Positions 24,696-33,850 of a stretch of 64,000 nucleotides of DNA are shown here, one piece after another. Each line of letters opens with the position of its first letter. The stretch's first letter is position 1. The position numbers were made by a program, and so were the translations under genes. Under the pieces are notes generated by a model. That model saw only the letters and a program-made list of their open reading frames with translations, ran no database searches and was not told the DNA's origin. Source of the stretch: JBDIAG01 sp963835085 (GTDB taxonomy: Bacteria; Actinomycetota; Actinomycetes; Actinomycetales; CAWJMD01); contig CAWIED010000001.1 in assembly GCA_963835085.1 (NCBI GenBank), forward strand, positions 1,364,001 through 1,428,000, read 5' to 3'.

Positions 24696-25577
24696 TCAGC
24701 GGAATCCGGTTGTGCGCTGCGCAGCGGGCGACTGCGAGGCAGCGGCGGTCGGCGACAGGTCGGCCAACGTGAGCAGGTGCTCAGGCGCCCGCGGGAACGG
24801 CCGGCTGCTGGTGATGGCCAGGTTCCGGTCGACTCGGATGAGCTCACCGGAATCCATCAGCCGCCAGCCGGTCTCCCCATCCATCGGCTCGCTCGCGACG
24901 ACCACCGCGGGTTGCGCGGCCAGGTCGCGGCTGTAGGTGCAGATCCGCGGAGAGGCGACGGACAGCGGTTCGGGGACGGCCCGGCGGTCCAGTACGTACA
25001 ACTCGTGGCTGGCGGGGTAGCGCAGCGCCCACAGCTCGTCCGCCGTCCCGATGATCAGGTTCACCGAGAACACCCCGACGGTGTCGGCGATCCACCCGAT
25101 GGCCGCCTCGATGCCGTCACGGACCAAACCACCGTGTCGCCGCGTCTCGGCTGTGATCAGCGCGAAGATCCGCTCGCTGTCGGTGTCGCCCAGCACGAGG
25201 CCGGCGACGCCCAGGTCCTGCAGACGCTCGTTCACCAGGTCAAGACCCTCGATCGTGCCGTTGTGCGCGAAGATCCGGCCGTCCATGGCGAATGGGTGCG
25301 TGTTCGTCATGGTGTGCGCGCCGACGCTGGCGTACCGCACGTGCGCCACGAACGTCCGGCTCCGCGAGGTTCTCGCCTCCCGGGTGAACTCGTCATCCTG
25401 ATAGGCCGCCAGCGGTTGCTTGTCCAGCACCGGTTCCCCGGCGGCGTCGAACACCCCGATCCCGGCCCCGTCCGGTGCCCGGTGGCTCTGCTCACGCAGG
25501 CTGTCGGGCGCGTCGAGCAGCCAGAACGAGGCGGTGACCGGTGTGGCACCGGCATGCAGTCCGAAGAGTCGGCACAT
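24696..25577 (-). CDS. Class II glutamine amidotransferase
   Basis: Protein of 293 residues that starts MCRLFG, so Cys2 is the N-terminal nucleophile after Met removal. Typical class II elements follow: HVRYASVGAHTMTNTHPF, AHNGTIEG and LGDTDSERIFAL. The length and order match the YafJ/EgtC-like group of stand-alone glutaminase-type proteins rather than synthase fusions. Genuine EgtC sits in an ergothioneine cluster, which is absent here. The target of the released ammonia, or the hydrolase role, is unknown. Confidence 0.88.
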   Translation of the reverse strand: MCRLFGLHAGATPVTASFWLLDAPDSLREQSHRAPDGAGIGVFDAAGEPVLDKQPLAAYQDDEFTREARTSRSRTFVAHVRYASVGAHTMTNTHPFAMDGRIFAHNGTIEGLDLVNERLQDLGVAGLVLGDTDSERIFALITAETRRHGGLVRDGIEAAIGWIADTVGVFSVNLIIGTADELWALRYPASHELYVLDRRAVPEPLSVASPRICTYSRDLAAQPAVVVASEPMDGETGWRLMDSGELIRVDRNLAITSSRPFPRAPEHLLTLADLSPTAAASQSPAAQRTTGFR

Positions 25578-25625
25578 ATCCGCAGCCTGACATGCCCGAG
25601 CCCTTGGGGCCCGTCGGGCGGGGGA

Positions 25626-26933
25626 TCAGTGCACGCAGTCCATGTACTGCCAGTGCCACGGCTCGGGCTTGCTGCCGCCCGAACGCGCCCACATGGGGTC
25701 GCACCAGCCGAACTTCGGCGCGTTCTGCTGCATCCACACGTGCTGGGGGGTGCCGAAGCCCTGGATGCCACCGCAGAGGTCGACGGCCACGGCCAGGCCG
25801 TGGCGCGACGTGCCGGGGGTGGCGGCCAGGCCCGGCTTGCTCGCCTTCACGCTGACCTGCTCCGACAGCGAGCGGTAGGAGTCGGTCACGCAGATCGTGT
25901 TCCCGAATTGCAGGGCGTACGCCATGCTCATGTCGTTGAAGGCCTTGGCCGCATCGGCGCGCAGGTGGTGCTGGGGATAGTTGACGAGCGGGCACAGCAG
26001 CGAGACCGGGATCTGGCCGTTGGCGTAACCGCTGACGTCGCCGCCAGGGCACGACGGGTCGACCGGGCCCACCATGACGTTGTTCGTAGCGGCGCCGCCC
26101 TTGGCCAGCATCGACGTGGTCATCGAGTTCATCATGGCCTGGTTCTGGTTCTGCGCCGCCGTCATCTGGGCCTGAGACTGGGCAAGCAGGGTCTGGATCA
26201 GCATGAGCTGCTCGGTCTGCTGCGTCATGGCCGCCTGCGCGCTCGCCTTGGCGGCTGCGGCGTCGGACTGCGCCTTGGTGGCCGCTGCGGCAGCCGCCTG
26301 GGCACGGGCGGTGGCATCGGCCTGCACCGCGCGCGCCTCCTCGACGGTGTCGACCACCGAGCCCCGCCAACGTCCCACGAGGTTGAGCATCTGCATCCGC
26401 TGGGCGAGGTCGTCGGTGTTGCGCGAGCTGAGCAACGCCATCATCTTCTCGACGCCGTCGAGCTGACCGTCGCGGTAGGTCGTGGCGGCCCACTGGCCGT
26501 CTTCCATCTTGCGCTGCTGCACCAGGGCGGTGGCCGCGGCGAGCCGCTGGTTCTGGGCGGTCTCCTCGGTCTGGGCCGTGGCCTGCGCGACCGTGGCGGC
26601 CGCTTCGGCCTGCTGGGCGGCGGCCAACTGTGCCTGCAACCGCTCACTCTGCGCCTGTGCTGCGGCGAGGGCCTTGCTCTGGTCGCTCACCTGCGCGGCC
26701 AGCTTGGCCACCTGCGCCTGCTGGGCGGCGAGTTCGGCGGCCGACGGCAAGGTGTACGTGGAGGGTGTGGTGGGCGCTGCTTCGTCCCCGCCGCTACTGC
26801 TGGGGGCGGCCGCAGCCGAACCGGTGAGGCCGCTGCACAGAGCGAGCACCACTACCAGAACAGGGGTGCCGGCCACGAGGCCGCGAGCGCGGCGGCGAAA
26901 CGGCGAAGATCTGTCGGTCACGGTCTCTCTCAC
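25626..26933 (-). CDS. Secreted M15 (VanY-like) D-Ala-D-Ala carboxypeptidase with coiled coil
   Basis: Protein of 435 residues. A basic N-terminus and hydrophobic signal (LVAGTPVLVVVLALCSGL) ending in SAAAAP are followed by a long Ala/Gln-rich coiled coil (about residues 60-265). The C-terminal VanY domain has DSYRSLSEQ, the metal-binding SRHGLAVAVD, and EPWHWQY. It should trim peptidoglycan stem peptides outside the cell, with the coiled coil perhaps docking other wall enzymes. Either Met1 or the GTG six codons later could start it. It is monocistronic. Confidence 0.9.
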   Translation of the reverse strand: MRETVTDRSSPFRRRARGLVAGTPVLVVVLALCSGLTGSAAAAPSSSGGDEAAPTTPSTYTLPSAAELAAQQAQVAKLAAQVSDQSKALAAAQAQSERLQAQLAAAQQAEAAATVAQATAQTEETAQNQRLAAATALVQQRKMEDGQWAATTYRDGQLDGVEKMMALLSSRNTDDLAQRMQMLNLVGRWRGSVVDTVEEARAVQADATARAQAAAAAATKAQSDAAAAKASAQAAMTQQTEQLMLIQTLLAQSQAQMTAAQNQNQAMMNSMTTSMLAKGGAATNNVMVGPVDPSCPGGDVSGYANGQIPVSLLCPLVNYPQHHLRADAAKAFNDMSMAYALQFGNTICVTDSYRSLSEQVSVKASKPGLAATPGTSRHGLAVAVDLCGGIQGFGTPQHVWMQQNAPKFGWCDPMWARSGGSKPEPWHWQYMDCVH

Positions 26934-26977
26934 GGCTTGGGATCACGGCGTGGGTGGCGCGCACCGCACTCACCGGC

Positions 26978-27016
26978 TGTCACCCAAAGTGCCATGTTCT
27001 CACCGGAAGCGCCATG
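26978..27016. repeat. IS21-like terminal sequence remnant
   Basis: TGTCACCC is followed by two related motifs, AAAGTGCCATG (26986-26996) and GAAGCGCCATG (27006-27016), joined by TTCTCACCG. A TGTCACC tip with repeated GTGCCAT-like blocks looks like an IS21-family end, and the same GCTGTCACCC tip occurs at the 3908-3965 element. No transposase is present. The remaining intergenic DNA (26934-27206) shows nothing else. Confidence 0.3.
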
Positions 27017-27206
27017 CCGTTGACCGTTCGGGACGAATCCGGCCTAAAGTCACAGCCTGTTCCCAGCAAGCCCCTGATTCGTCGAGCGAAGCAGTGGCGG
27101 TGACACCTGAAGCGGGTGGCGCCGTCATGATCGGCAGTGGCCAGGCTGGGCTTGAGTCGCAGCCGCGCAGATCGCTCAAAGCCAGCCGAACGATCAAGCC
27201 GAACGA

Positions 27207-29108
27207 TCAACCGGCAGAGCGCGCGTACAGCGCGTCGACGTCATCGGCGAAGTCAGCCATCACGGCCGCCCGCTTGAGTTTGAGGCTGGGCGTGAGATGA
27301 CCGGAGGCCTCCGTCCAGTCGGCTCCCAGGATCCGGAATCGGGCGATCCGCTCGGCGGACGAGACTGTCGCATTGGCCTCGTCCACGGCCTTCTTGATCT
27401 CTGCCCGCACCTGCTCGTCGTTTACCACTTCGGCCGGCGTAAGCACCGGGCGCCCCGCCTGATCGCACCAGGCCGCGAGCGCCTCGGCGTCGAGCGTGAC
27501 CAGGGCAGCGATCTGCGTGCGCCCGTCGCCCACAACCAGAACCTGCGACACCAGCGGGCTCGACCGGACGACGTCCTCGAGCGGCCCGGGCGAGACGTTC
27601 TTGCCCGCGGAGGTGACCAGGATCTCCTTCTTCCGACCGGTGATGGTGAGGAATCCGTCCGAGTCGAGCGAGCCTAGGTCGCCGGTGTGGAACCAACCGT
27701 CTCCCGACAACGCCTCACGGGTGTCGGCATCGTCGCGCCAGTACCGCTTGAAGACATGACCGCCCTGGATGAGCACCTCGCCGTCGCCCGCGATCTTGAC
27801 CTTGAACCCGGGCAGTGGGCGGCCCACCGTGCCGATCCGCTGGGCCGCTGCGGTGTTCACCGTGGTGGCGGCGGTGGTCTCGGTGAGCCCGTACCCCTCC
27901 AGGATCGTCACTCCGATGCCCCGGAAGAAGTGCCCCAGCCGAGGGCCGAGAGCCGCGCCGCCCGAGACCGCCCACTGGGCCGAGCCGCCGAGCGCGGCCA
28001 TGATCTTGCCGTAGACCAGCCGGGCGAACAGTGCGTGTCGTGCTCGCAGCAGCAGGGAAGGCCCGCGCGAGGAGTCGAGGGCCTGGCTGTAGCGGATGGC
28101 GGTCTCTGCCGCACGATCGAAGACGCCGCCCCGGCCGGCCTTGACCGCCTTACGCCGGGCCGAGTCGTAGACGCGTTCGAAGACCCTGGGCACGGCCAGC
28201 ACGAACGTGGGGGAGAAGGTGGGCAGGTCACGGGTGATACGTGCCACGTCACTATGCCCGGTGTGCACGCCCTTGAGCACTACCGCCACCTGGATCATCC
28301 GGCCGAAGACGTGCGCCAACGGCAGGAACAGCAGGGTCGAGGCGTCCGGGTCTTCGAAGAGCTCGGGCAGGAACTCGATGGCGGAGAACACTTCGGCCAG
28401 GAAGTTGCCGTGCGTGAGCTCGACCCCTTTGGGCCGGCCTGTGGTGCCACTCGTATAGATGATCGTCGCCAGGCTGTCGCCGTCGCGGCCCTCGCGACGG
28501 GCCCGCAGCTCGGCCGCAGCGGCTGCGGGGTCGCGGTCACGGCGGGCGGCCCCGGCTGCGGCCAGCTCGGTCAGGCTCGGATGCACTGCAGCCACGGGTG
28601 CGGAACCACCGTTGGCCTTCGCGTTGCCAGGATCGATGATCCAGACCGCGTGCAGGTCGCTGAGCTCTTCCTGGCTCCGGGCCTGGGCGAGAACTGCGGC
28701 ATGGCCCTTGTTCTCGACCACGAGCGCAACGGCCTGGGAGTCGTCGAGGATCCAGCGCAACTGCGCGGCCGACGAACTCTCATAGACGGGGACCCCTACG
28801 GCCCCGGCCGCCCAGACGGCAAGGTCGACGAGCGACCATTCGAACCGGGTCTTGGCCATCAACGCCACCCGGTCGCCCGGCCGGACGCCGTGCGCGATCA
28901 GTCCCAAGGCCAGTTCCTCCACCTGCCGGCGCAGGGTGGCGGCCGTCACGGGCACCCACACCGACCCGTCCCAGCGGCTCATCACCCGGCGGCCGGGAGT
29001 GGTCTCGGCATGGTGAACGACAAGGTCTGCGAGGCTGCGCGGAGCGCCCGAACCCAGCCACCAGGGCTGGTTCGGGCGCTCGACAGCGGAGGGTCGTGCG
29101 GTTGGCAT
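27207..29108 (-). CDS. Long-chain fatty acid-CoA ligase (FadD15-like)
   Basis: Protein of 633 residues of the ANL superfamily. The P-loop YTSGTTGRPKG lies near residue 215, the A5 motif EGYGLTETTAA near 395, A7 as WFHTGDLGSLDSDGFLTITGR near 475, and the hinge/A8 region in GRKKEILVTSAGKN. The order and length match FadD15/long-chain acyl-CoA synthetases, which activate fatty acids to acyl-CoA through an acyl-AMP. There is no signal peptide. A TAGGGT box 6 nt before the ATG suggests a leaderless mRNA. Confidence 0.92.
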   Translation of the reverse strand: MPTARPSAVERPNQPWWLGSGAPRSLADLVVHHAETTPGRRVMSRWDGSVWVPVTAATLRRQVEELALGLIAHGVRPGDRVALMAKTRFEWSLVDLAVWAAGAVGVPVYESSSAAQLRWILDDSQAVALVVENKGHAAVLAQARSQEELSDLHAVWIIDPGNAKANGGSAPVAAVHPSLTELAAAGAARRDRDPAAAAAELRARREGRDGDSLATIIYTSGTTGRPKGVELTHGNFLAEVFSAIEFLPELFEDPDASTLLFLPLAHVFGRMIQVAVVLKGVHTGHSDVARITRDLPTFSPTFVLAVPRVFERVYDSARRKAVKAGRGGVFDRAAETAIRYSQALDSSRGPSLLLRARHALFARLVYGKIMAALGGSAQWAVSGGAALGPRLGHFFRGIGVTILEGYGLTETTAATTVNTAAAQRIGTVGRPLPGFKVKIAGDGEVLIQGGHVFKRYWRDDADTREALSGDGWFHTGDLGSLDSDGFLTITGRKKEILVTSAGKNVSPGPLEDVVRSSPLVSQVLVVGDGRTQIAALVTLDAEALAAWCDQAGRPVLTPAEVVNDEQVRAEIKKAVDEANATVSSAERIARFRILGADWTEASGHLTPSLKLKRAAVMADFADDVDALYARSAG

Positions 29109-29114
29109 GGGGTC

Positions 29115-29120
29115 ACCCTA
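29115..29120 (-). promoter_or_regulatory. Probable leaderless -10 box TAGGGT of the acyl-CoA ligase gene
   Basis: Minus-strand TANNNT hexamer, 6 nt from the ATG at 29108. No matching -35 at the usual spacing. Confidence 0.4.
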
Positions 29121-29193
29121 GGGTGTAGCGCCGCCGAATCGGGCGTGCCAACCCTTTACTGGACGAGACGTGACCGGTCTCGCCCGGTATGGC

Positions 29194-30915
29194 TCAACCC
29201 ACCAGGTACGCGCGCGACTCCCAGGGCCGCAGCGACCCGGGCGCACGGTTGCCCGCGCCGTCGGCGTAGTTGCCGAGCACCAGCTCGCCGGCGGGCTCGG
29301 CCGCCTCGCCCAGTTCGACGTCGAGCTCGTCCGAACTGCAGTTGGCCACCACGAGCAGGCGGGTCTCGCCGAGCGAGCGGGTGTAGGCGAACAACTGGGG
29401 GTGCTCTGGCAGCAGCAGCTCGAAGTCACCCTCGACCACCACGGGCAGGTCGTGCCGCAGCCGAATCAACGCCTGGTAGTGCGCGAACACCGAATGCGGG
29501 TCGTGCACCTGAAGCTGGGCGTTGATCTCCTCGTAGTTGGGGTTCACGGGCAGCCACGGGGTGCCTGTGGTGAAGCCGGCCTCAGGGGTGTCGTCCCACT
29601 GCATCGGTGTACGGGCATGGTCGCGGCTCTGCTCGGCCAGCGCCTCGAGCATCTCGTCGGGCTCTCTACCGTGCGCCACGGCGAGCGCGTAGACGTTGCG
29701 CGCCTCGATGTCGTCGTACTGCCCGATGGCGGTGAACGGGTAGTTCGTCATACCCAGCTCTTCGCCCTGGTAGATGTACGGCGTGCCGCGCTGCAGGTGC
29801 AGCACCGTGCCCAGCGTCTTGGCCGACAGCTCTCGGTAGACGGGCCCGTCGTCGCCGAACCGGGAGACGGCCCGCGGCTGGTCGTGGTTGTCCCAGTAGA
29901 GAGAGTTCCATCCGGTGTCGCCCAGCTCGCGCTGCCAGCGCCCTAGCACCTCCTTCAGCTTCACCAGCTCCAGCGGGACGGGGTCGTAGCGCCCGCCGGG
30001 GCCGTGGTCGACGCCCATGTGCTCGAACTGGAAGACCATGTCGAGTTCCTTGCTGGCGGGGTCGGAGAACTGGCGTGCGTGGGCCGTGGTCACCCCCGGC
30101 ATCTCGCCCACCGTGATGAGCGGGCGCGAGTGCGTGGCGATCACCGACTCGTGAAACTCCTGCATGAACTCGTGGATGCGCGGCCCGCAGACCGTGTACG
30201 GCCCGGCGTCGCCCAAGGGGGTGTTCGGGATCGGCTCGCCATCGGTGAGGGGCAGGCTCTTCGACACGAGGTTGATGACGTCCATCCGGAAGCCGTCCAC
30301 ACCCCGCTGCAGCCACCACCGCAGCATCGCGTAGAGCGCCTGGCGCACCTCGGGGTTCTCCCAGTTGAGGTCAGGCTGGTCTACGGCGAACAGATGCAGG
30401 TAGTACTGCGCCGTGCGCTCGTCCAGCTCCCAGGCCGACTCACTGAAGTAGGTCATCCAGTTGGTGGGCTCGGCCCCGGCCTGGCCGGGCTCCAGGCCCT
30501 CGCGCGGCTCACGCCACCAGTACCAGTCCCGCTTGGGATTGTCTGTGCTCGAACGGGACTCGATGAACCACGGGTGCACGCTCGACGTGTGGTTGATGAC
30601 CACGTCGATCACCAGCTGCATCCCCCGCTCGTGCACGCCCGCGATCAGCTCGTCGAGATCGGCCAGTGTGCCGAACAGGGGGTCGACGTCCTGGTAGTCG
30701 GAGATGTCGTAGCCGTTGTCGACCATGGGGGAGCGGTAGAACGGTGAGAGCCAGACCACGTCGACACCGAGCGTCTCCAGGTAGTCGAGGTGATCGATGA
30801 CGCCGCGCAGGTCACCGATACCGTCGCCGTTGCTGTCGGCGAACGATCGGGGATAGATCTGGTAGACGACTGCAGAACGCCACCAGCCAGGTTTGGTCGT
30901 GTCGAGGTGAGCCAT
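29194..30915 (-). CDS. GH13 alpha-glucosidase / oligo-1,6-glucosidase
   Basis: Protein of 573 residues with the GH13 barrel. Conserved regions are DVVINHTSS, the nucleophile Asp212 in DGFRMDVIN, the acid/base Glu in TVGEMPGV, and YWDNHDQPR. In this subfamily a Val right after the nucleophile, as here (Val213), goes with alpha-1,6 specificity (isomaltase type), whereas Ala, Gly or Thr goes with alpha-1,4. It is cytoplasmic by the absence of a signal peptide. It probably hydrolyses isomaltose or panose-like sugars. No transporter gene adjoins it. A TAGCCT box lies 6 nt upstream. Confidence 0.9.
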   Translation of the reverse strand: MAHLDTTKPGWWRSAVVYQIYPRSFADSNGDGIGDLRGVIDHLDYLETLGVDVVWLSPFYRSPMVDNGYDISDYQDVDPLFGTLADLDELIAGVHERGMQLVIDVVINHTSSVHPWFIESRSSTDNPKRDWYWWREPREGLEPGQAGAEPTNWMTYFSESAWELDERTAQYYLHLFAVDQPDLNWENPEVRQALYAMLRWWLQRGVDGFRMDVINLVSKSLPLTDGEPIPNTPLGDAGPYTVCGPRIHEFMQEFHESVIATHSRPLITVGEMPGVTTAHARQFSDPASKELDMVFQFEHMGVDHGPGGRYDPVPLELVKLKEVLGRWQRELGDTGWNSLYWDNHDQPRAVSRFGDDGPVYRELSAKTLGTVLHLQRGTPYIYQGEELGMTNYPFTAIGQYDDIEARNVYALAVAHGREPDEMLEALAEQSRDHARTPMQWDDTPEAGFTTGTPWLPVNPNYEEINAQLQVHDPHSVFAHYQALIRLRHDLPVVVEGDFELLLPEHPQLFAYTRSLGETRLLVVANCSSDELDVELGEAAEPAGELVLGNYADGAGNRAPGSLRPWESRAYLVG

Positions 30916-30921
30916 GGCGCG

Positions 30922-30927
30922 AGGCTA
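30922..30927 (-). promoter_or_regulatory. Probable leaderless -10 box TAGCCT of the glucosidase gene
   Basis: Minus-strand TANNNT hexamer, 6 nt from the ATG at 30915. No Shine-Dalgarno. Confidence 0.4.
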
Positions 30928-30967
30928 TCGCTTCCCAGGATCGCCCTCCGCGGATCGCCACGCCCCC

Positions 30968-32194
30968 TCAGCGTGCCGTCAGCCGCAGCGGCAACCGGGT
31001 CCAACCGCGAAGAGTGTTGTGTACGAAAGGTTCCGGCTCACCGGCGGGCTCGATGGAGCTGACTCGCCGGAACAGCTCGTTCACCAGCACCTCCTGCTCC
31101 AGCCGGGAAATAGGCTGCCCGACGCATTGGTGGATGCCCATGCCGAAGGCCAGGTGACCACTGGCGGCTCGCTGCACCAGGTAGCGGTCGGCGTCGTCGC
31201 CCCACTGCCGGGGGTCGCGGTTGGCCGAGCCGGGAAAGAGCGCGACCTTGGTGTCGTCGGCAATCGGGTGACCGGCCACCGAGACCTCCCCGCTGGTGGT
31301 CCGGAAGAACGACGTGAAGGGCGACTCCAGCCGCAGTGCCTCGTCGACGGCGAACTTGACCAGCCGCGGATTCTGCGCCACGAGCTGCTGCTGATGAGGC
31401 GCCCCGGCGAGGCATTGCAGGGTGTTGCCGAGCCCCAGGATCGTGGTGTCGAGGCCGGCCGACAGCAACGCCCGCACGAGCAGCGTGGCCTGGTGAGCGC
31501 TGATCAGACCCGCATCCGCGGCCTGCCAGAGCCTCATCCCGAGCCCGTCGGGGCTCAGCCGCTCGCGCGCACAGTTGGCCATCACCCACGGCACCGTGTG
31601 CTCACCGGCGGCCATGAACTGGCGATAGCGATCGTTCTCCGGCCCGAACTGGGAGAAGTTCATCGCGCCGTGGGCGAGCAGGTTCTCGTGCCGGCCCTCG
31701 TCCGGAATGCCGACGGCGTCACCAAAGGCCTTGAGGGTGAAGGCTTCCGCCAGGTCTGTGACCCCGTCGACGACGTCGAGCTGCAAGGCCCGCTCGACCA
31801 CGTCGCGGGCCACCTGCTCGAACTGCGCCCGCAGTGGACGCAGCACCCGCGGTGTCATGACGTCGGCCATCGCCGCCCGCATGGGCGTGTGCTGGGGCTG
31901 ATCGGCGTCGAGGATGCCGGGGTCGCGCCAGGAGCCCTCGTGCCGGTGGTTGCGCGGCCCGACGCCGGCGGAGTTGATGAAGCCTGTGTGGTCGGTGAGG
32001 ATCGCGCGCAGCTCGGCGAACCGCGCCACAGCCCGCACGTTGTAGGCGCTCAACCACACCACCGGGCCGGCGTCCCGCAGCCGCTCGAACAGCGGATAGG
32101 GATCTCGCAGGTTGGCGTCGCTGTACGGGTCGTCGTCGATGATCGGCAACCCTGCGGGTGCCGGGGCCAGACCAGGGGCTGCACGGGAGGTCAT
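30968..32194 (-). CDS. Cytochrome P450
   Basis: 408 residues from the ATG at 32194; the longer frame upstream is antisense to the HAD gene and was rejected. Canonical P450 elements are the I-helix SAGLDTT (245-251), the K-helix ExxR in DEALRLES (Glu285, Arg288), and the heme-binding loop FGMGIHQCVGQP with Cys357. Soluble class I P450s of this length need ferredoxin and ferredoxin reductase partners; neither is adjacent. The substrate is unknown. It is divergent from the HAD gene. Confidence 0.93.
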   Translation of the reverse strand: MTSRAAPGLAPAPAGLPIIDDDPYSDANLRDPYPLFERLRDAGPVVWLSAYNVRAVARFAELRAILTDHTGFINSAGVGPRNHRHEGSWRDPGILDADQPQHTPMRAAMADVMTPRVLRPLRAQFEQVARDVVERALQLDVVDGVTDLAEAFTLKAFGDAVGIPDEGRHENLLAHGAMNFSQFGPENDRYRQFMAAGEHTVPWVMANCARERLSPDGLGMRLWQAADAGLISAHQATLLVRALLSAGLDTTILGLGNTLQCLAGAPHQQQLVAQNPRLVKFAVDEALRLESPFTSFFRTTSGEVSVAGHPIADDTKVALFPGSANRDPRQWGDDADRYLVQRAASGHLAFGMGIHQCVGQPISRLEQEVLVNELFRRVSSIEPAGEPEPFVHNTLRGWTRLPLRLTAR

Positions 32195-32335
32195 GGCCAC
32201 AGTCGTACGGGCACCCGTCCGCTGCGACCAAGTCGGATTCTCAGTCCGTGAGAATGAGGGTTGGCAATCCGCGAGGATGCGGCGCGGTCTCCTCCCGGAA
32301 GGGCGGCGAACGCTGAGCACTCTTCGACCTAGGCT

Positions 32336-33118
32336 GTGACGTCGTATGACTCGTTGCATGGAGCGTTTTCGGAGGTCGTCCTGAGTACCGTCCAATCCAG
32401 GGAACCCGCAGGTCAGCCCGCCGATGCTGGGTTGCGGCTCCCCAAGGCCGTGCTCTGGGACATGGACGGCACCCTCGTCGACACCGAACCGCTCTGGACC
32501 CAGGCCCGCACGGAGCTCGCCGCCGAATATGGCCTTGACTGGGTGCAGGGCGAGGCCAACGCGCTCGCCGGTAGGTCGATGCTGGAGACCGGTCGGAGCA
32601 TGCACGAGCTCGGCGTCCCGCTGACGCCCGCCGAGGTGGTGGCCAGACTGGTCGACAGAGTCGCCCGCGCTACCTCGGAGGCCGAGCCGCCATGGCGGCC
32701 CGGGGCACGCGAACTGGTGGCGGCGCTCGCGGACGCCGGCATCGCGTGCGCGCTGGTGACCCAGGCCTACCGTCCGGTCGCCGCCGCCGTAGCGGCCGCT
32801 GCCCACCCCACCGCTTTCACAGTGGTGGTGGCCGGCGACGACGTGACCAAGGCCAAGCCCGACCCGCAGCCCTATCGGATGGCCGCCGACGCCCTGGGTG
32901 TGGACGCCACCCGTTGCGTCGCGATCGAAGACTCCGACCCCGGCTGCCGCTCGGCGCTCGCGGCGGGTTGCCTCACCCTCTTCGTGCCGCACGGCACCGA
33001 CGTGCCGGACCAGCCCGGACTGACCCGCCGCGAGTCCCTGGTGGGAGTGAGCGTCGACGACCTGCGAGCGCTCATGGCTGCCCGGCACCAGGAGTCCAGC
33101 GGTTCAGCCGACGGGTAG
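32336..33118 (+). CDS. HAD-family hydrolase (beta-phosphoglucomutase/Gph-like)
   Basis: Up to 260 residues. Motif I is VLWDMDGTLVDTEPLW, motif II lies around LVTQAYR, motif III Lys in KAKPDPQPY, and motif IV IEDSDPGCRSALAAG. The helical cap after motif I fits the phosphoglycolate phosphatase / beta-PGM branch. The start is uncertain. The GTG at 32336 lies immediately after a TAGGCT box, so initiation is more likely 10-30 codons downstream, and a GGAGG at 32370 sits before a CTG codon. The 3' end overlaps the convergent iclR gene by 15 bp. Confidence 0.88.
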   Translation: MTSYDSLHGAFSEVVLSTVQSREPAGQPADAGLRLPKAVLWDMDGTLVDTEPLWTQARTELAAEYGLDWVQGEANALAGRSMLETGRSMHELGVPLTPAEVVARLVDRVARATSEAEPPWRPGARELVAALADAGIACALVTQAYRPVAAAVAAAAHPTAFTVVVAGDDVTKAKPDPQPYRMAADALGVDATRCVAIEDSDPGCRSALAAGCLTLFVPHGTDVPDQPGLTRRESLVGVSVDDLRALMAARHQESSGSADG

Positions 33119-33850
33119 CTCGTCGTCCAGCCTGGCTTCGAGCCCGGCGGTCTCCGCCCGCAACAGGGTCAATGCCCGGCGCACCCAGGCCGGCCGGTCG
33201 CAGCGCGTCAGCGGGCCGGCGATGGCCAGCGAGCAGACCACCTCGCCTCGATGCCGCACCGGCACCGCGACGGCGATTCCCTCGGTCAGCTCAGCCCGGG
33301 ACACAGCGAATCCCTCCCGCCGGATTCTCGTCACCTCGGCCCGTAGCTGCTCTGCGCCGAGCGTGCCGGGGGTGTACGCGAGCGGGTTGGCCAGCACGGC
33401 GCTGATCACCGCGGCCGGGGCATACGCCAACAACACCCGCTGCCCCGCTCCGGCGTGCAGCGGCAGCAACTGGTTCACCACGAACGCATCTCGTTCGGCA
33501 CGCGTGCTGGCCACCTGCCTCAAGCAGATCGCCTGGGTGCCTGCGCGCACCGTGAGCACCGCGGTCTCACCGGTGGCGGCGTGCAGCGTCCGCAACGACT
33601 GGCCGCCCAGGTCGGCCAGCCGTGTGGCTACCAGATGCGGACCCGCAAGCGAGAGCAGCCTCCAGCCCGCCACGTAGCGTCCGCCATGTTCTTCGACGAG
33701 AGCGTGCTCGCGCAACGTCCTGAGGTAGCGGTACACGGTAGAGCCGGGCAGGTGCACCGCCTCGGCCAGCGTTGCCGCGTCGATCTCCCCGGCGTCGGCA
33801 ATGGCCATCAACACCGCCAGCCCCCGCTCCAGTGACCCCGACCCGCTCAC
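33104..33850 (-). CDS. IclR-family transcriptional regulator of the dha operon
   Basis: 248 residues from the GTG at 33850, which overlaps the dhaM stop by 4 nt. The N-terminal winged helix (LAEAVHLPGSTVYRYLRTLREHALV) is followed by an IclR effector domain (GETAVLTVRAGTQAICLRQV, LPLHAGAGQRVLLAYAP). It is last in dhaK-dhaL-dhaM-iclR, so it probably senses a glycerol or dihydroxyacetone signal and controls the operon. This placement differs from E. coli, where the unrelated DhaR is the activator. Confidence 0.9.
   Translation of the reverse strand: MSGSGSLERGLAVLMAIADAGEIDAATLAEAVHLPGSTVYRYLRTLREHALVEEHGGRYVAGWRLLSLAGPHLVATRLADLGGQSLRTLHAATGETAVLTVRAGTQAICLRQVASTRAERDAFVVNQLLPLHAGAGQRVLLAYAPAAVISAVLANPLAYTPGTLGAEQLRAEVTRIRREGFAVSRAELTEGIAVAVPVRHRGEVVCSLAIAGPLTRCDRPAWVRRALTLLRAETAGLEARLDDELPVG

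Noticed and set aside
24405..27023. Very long plus-strand open frame (~870 codons) antisense to three genes
   Set aside because: It is an open frame created by high GC on the strand opposite gdpD, the glutamine amidotransferase and the M15 peptidase genes, all of which show clear family motifs.
32195..33088. N-terminal extension of the P450
   Set aside because: It overlaps the HAD gene on the opposite strand and the P450 family begins at the 32194 ATG.
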